Part shown: in pieces, positions 5,607-6,722 of the stretch | Layout of the letters: each line of letters starts with the position of its first letter | How positions within the stretch are numbered: the stretch's first letter is position 1 | Assembly (NCBI GenBank): GCA_015486425.1 | Contig: WFRQ01000087.1 | Coordinates: 1-6,722, forward strand | From: Deltaproteobacteria bacterium | GTDB lineage: Bacteria > Desulfobacterota > Dissulfuribacteria > Dissulfuribacterales > QOAL01 | Direction of reading: 5' to 3' | Length of the DNA: 6,722 bases | Notes under the pieces: generated by a model | What the model was told of the DNA's origin: nothing | Database searches by the model: none | Seen by the model: only the letters and a program-made list of their open reading frames with translations | Translations under genes and position numbers: made by a program

Positions 5607-5747
5607 ATGATCCGTATCAAGCCGCCGAATTCGTCGTAAAACAGCATACCAGTAAAAAAAACGGCCCCCTTCAAGAATGCCGCGTTCTGTCATGAAAGCA
5701 TTGCCCTGCGGTATGAAGGGATCAGGGAACTGTTGCTTCTGAATTAA
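5607..5747 (+). pseudogene. Candidate small gene (about 46 residues) with two compensating frameshifts
   Basis: ATG 5607 has an excellent ribosome binding site (GGGAGGAG at 5596-5603) but stops after ten residues (MIRIKPPNSS, TAA 5637). The frame two bases on from 5609 reads DPYQAAEFVVKQHTSKKNGP and LQE to 5677. A shift back to the original frame between 5640 and 5692 then continues as AAFCHESIALRYEGIRELLL and LN to TAA at 5745. One lost base right after the ATG and one gained base near the A8 run (5654-5661) or at GAATGCC would give a continuous, soluble, helical-looking 46-residue protein. It would be the first product of the sigma-54 transcript and lies 153 bases before the permease. It may be a decayed gene, an assembly error or a slippage product; chance is not excluded. 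I do not recognise a family. Confidence 0.4.
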
Positions 5748-5816
5748 CGGTCAACATGCACTGCGCTGGCCTGTACTTTCCATATCAGCCGGTGCTTCAT
5801 GGCCAGGGGGAGCAAC

Positions 5817-5867
5817 ATGAAAGCAATTCATGCACGCCATCACCAGCCTGCTGAATTGTCAGTATAG
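5817..5867 (+). CDS. Possible 16-residue leader peptide
   Basis: ATG 5817 is preceded by a good GGGGGAG motif (5806-5812) and encodes MKAIHARHHQPAELSV before TAG at 5865. It is basic and His-containing, with no recognisable family. It ends 33 bases before the permease start and could be a translated leader, but such short frames arise often by chance. Confidence 0.2.
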   Translation: MKAIHARHHQPAELSV

Positions 5868-5884
5868 TTGTATATTTTTTCAAA

Positions 5885-5891
5885 GGGGAGG
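5885..5891 (+). promoter_or_regulatory. Ribosome binding site of the permease gene
   Basis: GGGGAGG lies nine bases before ATG 5901, with an A-rich spacer. This supports 5901 rather than the in-frame ATG at 5910 as the start. Confidence 0.75.
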
Positions 5892-5900
5892 ACTAAAAAA

Positions 5901-6722
5901 ATGTTTCACATGTATCTTCCAATTGCTGGAAACAGCGTAAATATCTTTATTATTCTGGGGCTTGGAGGCTTTGTCGGTCTGCTTTCTGGAATTTTTGGAG
6001 TAGGCGGCGGCTTTCTCATGACACCCCTGCTGATAATGTTCGGTATTCCCCCGACAGTGGCAGCGGCATCTGACTCCAACCAGATTGTCGGTGCTTCAAC
6101 CTCTGGGACCCTGGCCCACTGGCGGCTGGGTAACGTTGACTACAAGATGGGCCTGCTCCTCCTGGTAGGCGGTATCATAGGCGGTGCAGTCGGTGTTCAG
6201 GTAATCAAGGTACTGAGGGCCTTGGGAAATGCTGATTTTCTCATTAATATCACTTATGTAATCATGCTTGGCGGTGTCGGCTCCTACATGTTCTGGGAGA
6301 GCCTGCAGGGCCTCAAAAAAGATAAAAACCCTCCAAAAGAGGTAGAAGAAAAACCTGCCAAAAAGGAGTCGGGTTATGCCCGCGCACTTGCGTCCCTGCC
6401 ATTTCAGACTGATTTTGAAAAATCAGGGACCCGCATCTCTGCACTCCTGCCCCTTATATTCGGTGTCCTTGTAGGTGTTCTTGCAGCCATAATGGGTGTT
6501 GGTGGTGGTTTTGTCATGGTTCCTGTCATGGTTTACCTGCTCCGCATGCCCATGCACGTTGTTGTAGGGACCAGTCTTTTCCAGATACTCTTTACCTGTG
6601 TCAATGTTACTGTTCTGCAGGCCTACAGCAACCATACTGTTGACTTTGTTCTGGCCCTTCTTCTTCTTCTTGGCTCCACCCTTGGCGCGCAGATTGGCAC
6701 CAAGATCAGCAAGAGGCTGGAA
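5901..6722 (+). CDS. TauE/SafE-family anion (sulfite-type) permease, 3' end outside window
   Basis: The frame is open to the right edge; 274 residues are visible and the C-terminus is missing. The two internal repeats of the TauE/SafE (DUF81) family are clear: GFVGLLSGIFGVGGGFLMTP (residues 23-42) and GVLVGVLAAIMGVGGGFVMVP (188-208), each with the GVGGG signature. Helices are predicted near 15-35, 38-50, 83-104, 115-134, 182-200, 203-215, 222-240 and 247-265. Between the halves is a charged cytoplasmic loop (about 138-178) rich in Lys, Glu and Pro (KDKNPPKEVEEKPAKKES). Family members are inner-membrane exporters linked to sulfite, sulfoacetate, taurine and other small anions, but the name alone does not fix the substrate. 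It lies about 470 bases downstream of a full-consensus sigma-54 promoter and past the kinase/activator operon, so activator control is a reasonable inference. Confidence 0.88.
   Translation, partial: MFHMYLPIAGNSVNIFIILGLGGFVGLLSGIFGVGGGFLMTPLLIMFGIPPTVAAASDSNQIVGASTSGTLAHWRLGNVDYKMGLLLLVGGIIGGAVGVQVIKVLRALGNADFLINITYVIMLGGVGSYMFWESLQGLKKDKNPPKEVEEKPAKKESGYARALASLPFQTDFEKSGTRISALLPLIFGVLVGVLAAIMGVGGGFVMVPVMVYLLRMPMHVVVGTSLFQILFTCVNVTVLQAYSNHTVDFVLALLLLLGSTLGAQIGTKISKRLE

Noticed and set aside
6423..6635. 70-residue frame on the - strand
   Set aside because: It is antisense to the permease gene, whose second GVGGG repeat lies there.

Overview
The window looks like chromosomal DNA from a motile, didermic bacterium of roughly even GC content. 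Reverse complements of dispersed hairpin repeats, a FliK-like/FlhB2 flagellar pair, a sigma-54-dependent two-component system and a TauE/SafE permease together suggest a deltaproteobacterial (Desulfobacterota-like) or related environmental lineage. This is inference from gene content; no rRNA or tRNA is present to settle it.

Layout. Positions 1-643 hold the end of a flagellar cluster: the C-terminus of a FliK-like protein, then a stand-alone FlhB C-terminal-domain protein (FlhB2). Positions 644-970 are non-coding and carry a compact hairpin-repeat element (775-915). A ten-helix EamA/DMT-family transporter fills 971-1837. After a 190-base gap come a membrane histidine kinase (2027-3517) and an NtrC-type sigma-54 activator (3483-4850), overlapping by 35 bases and clearly one operon. 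The next 1050 bases (4851-5900) contain no intact gene of normal size but are rich in structure: a C-rich, G-poor tract after the operon, a 109-base element that is one long imperfect inverted repeat, two near-identical palindromes (GTTTCA-TTT-TGAAAC type), a full-consensus -24/-12 sigma-54 promoter at 5406-5421, leader hairpins, and a tiny open frame with a strong ribosome binding site that looks like a 46-residue gene broken by two compensating shifts. A TauE/SafE permease starts at 5901 and runs off the right edge.

How it may work together. The kinase senses an unknown signal through a helical periplasmic domain and phosphorylates the activator. The activator has an intact GAFTGA loop, so it should drive a sigma-54 promoter. 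The nearest one is 5406-5421, preceded by two palindromes at about -260 and -178 that are natural candidates for its enhancer sites. The permease is the only complete-looking downstream gene on that strand, so a two-component switch for anion (possibly sulfite or organosulfonate) export is the most economical model. The link is inferred from position and motif type only.
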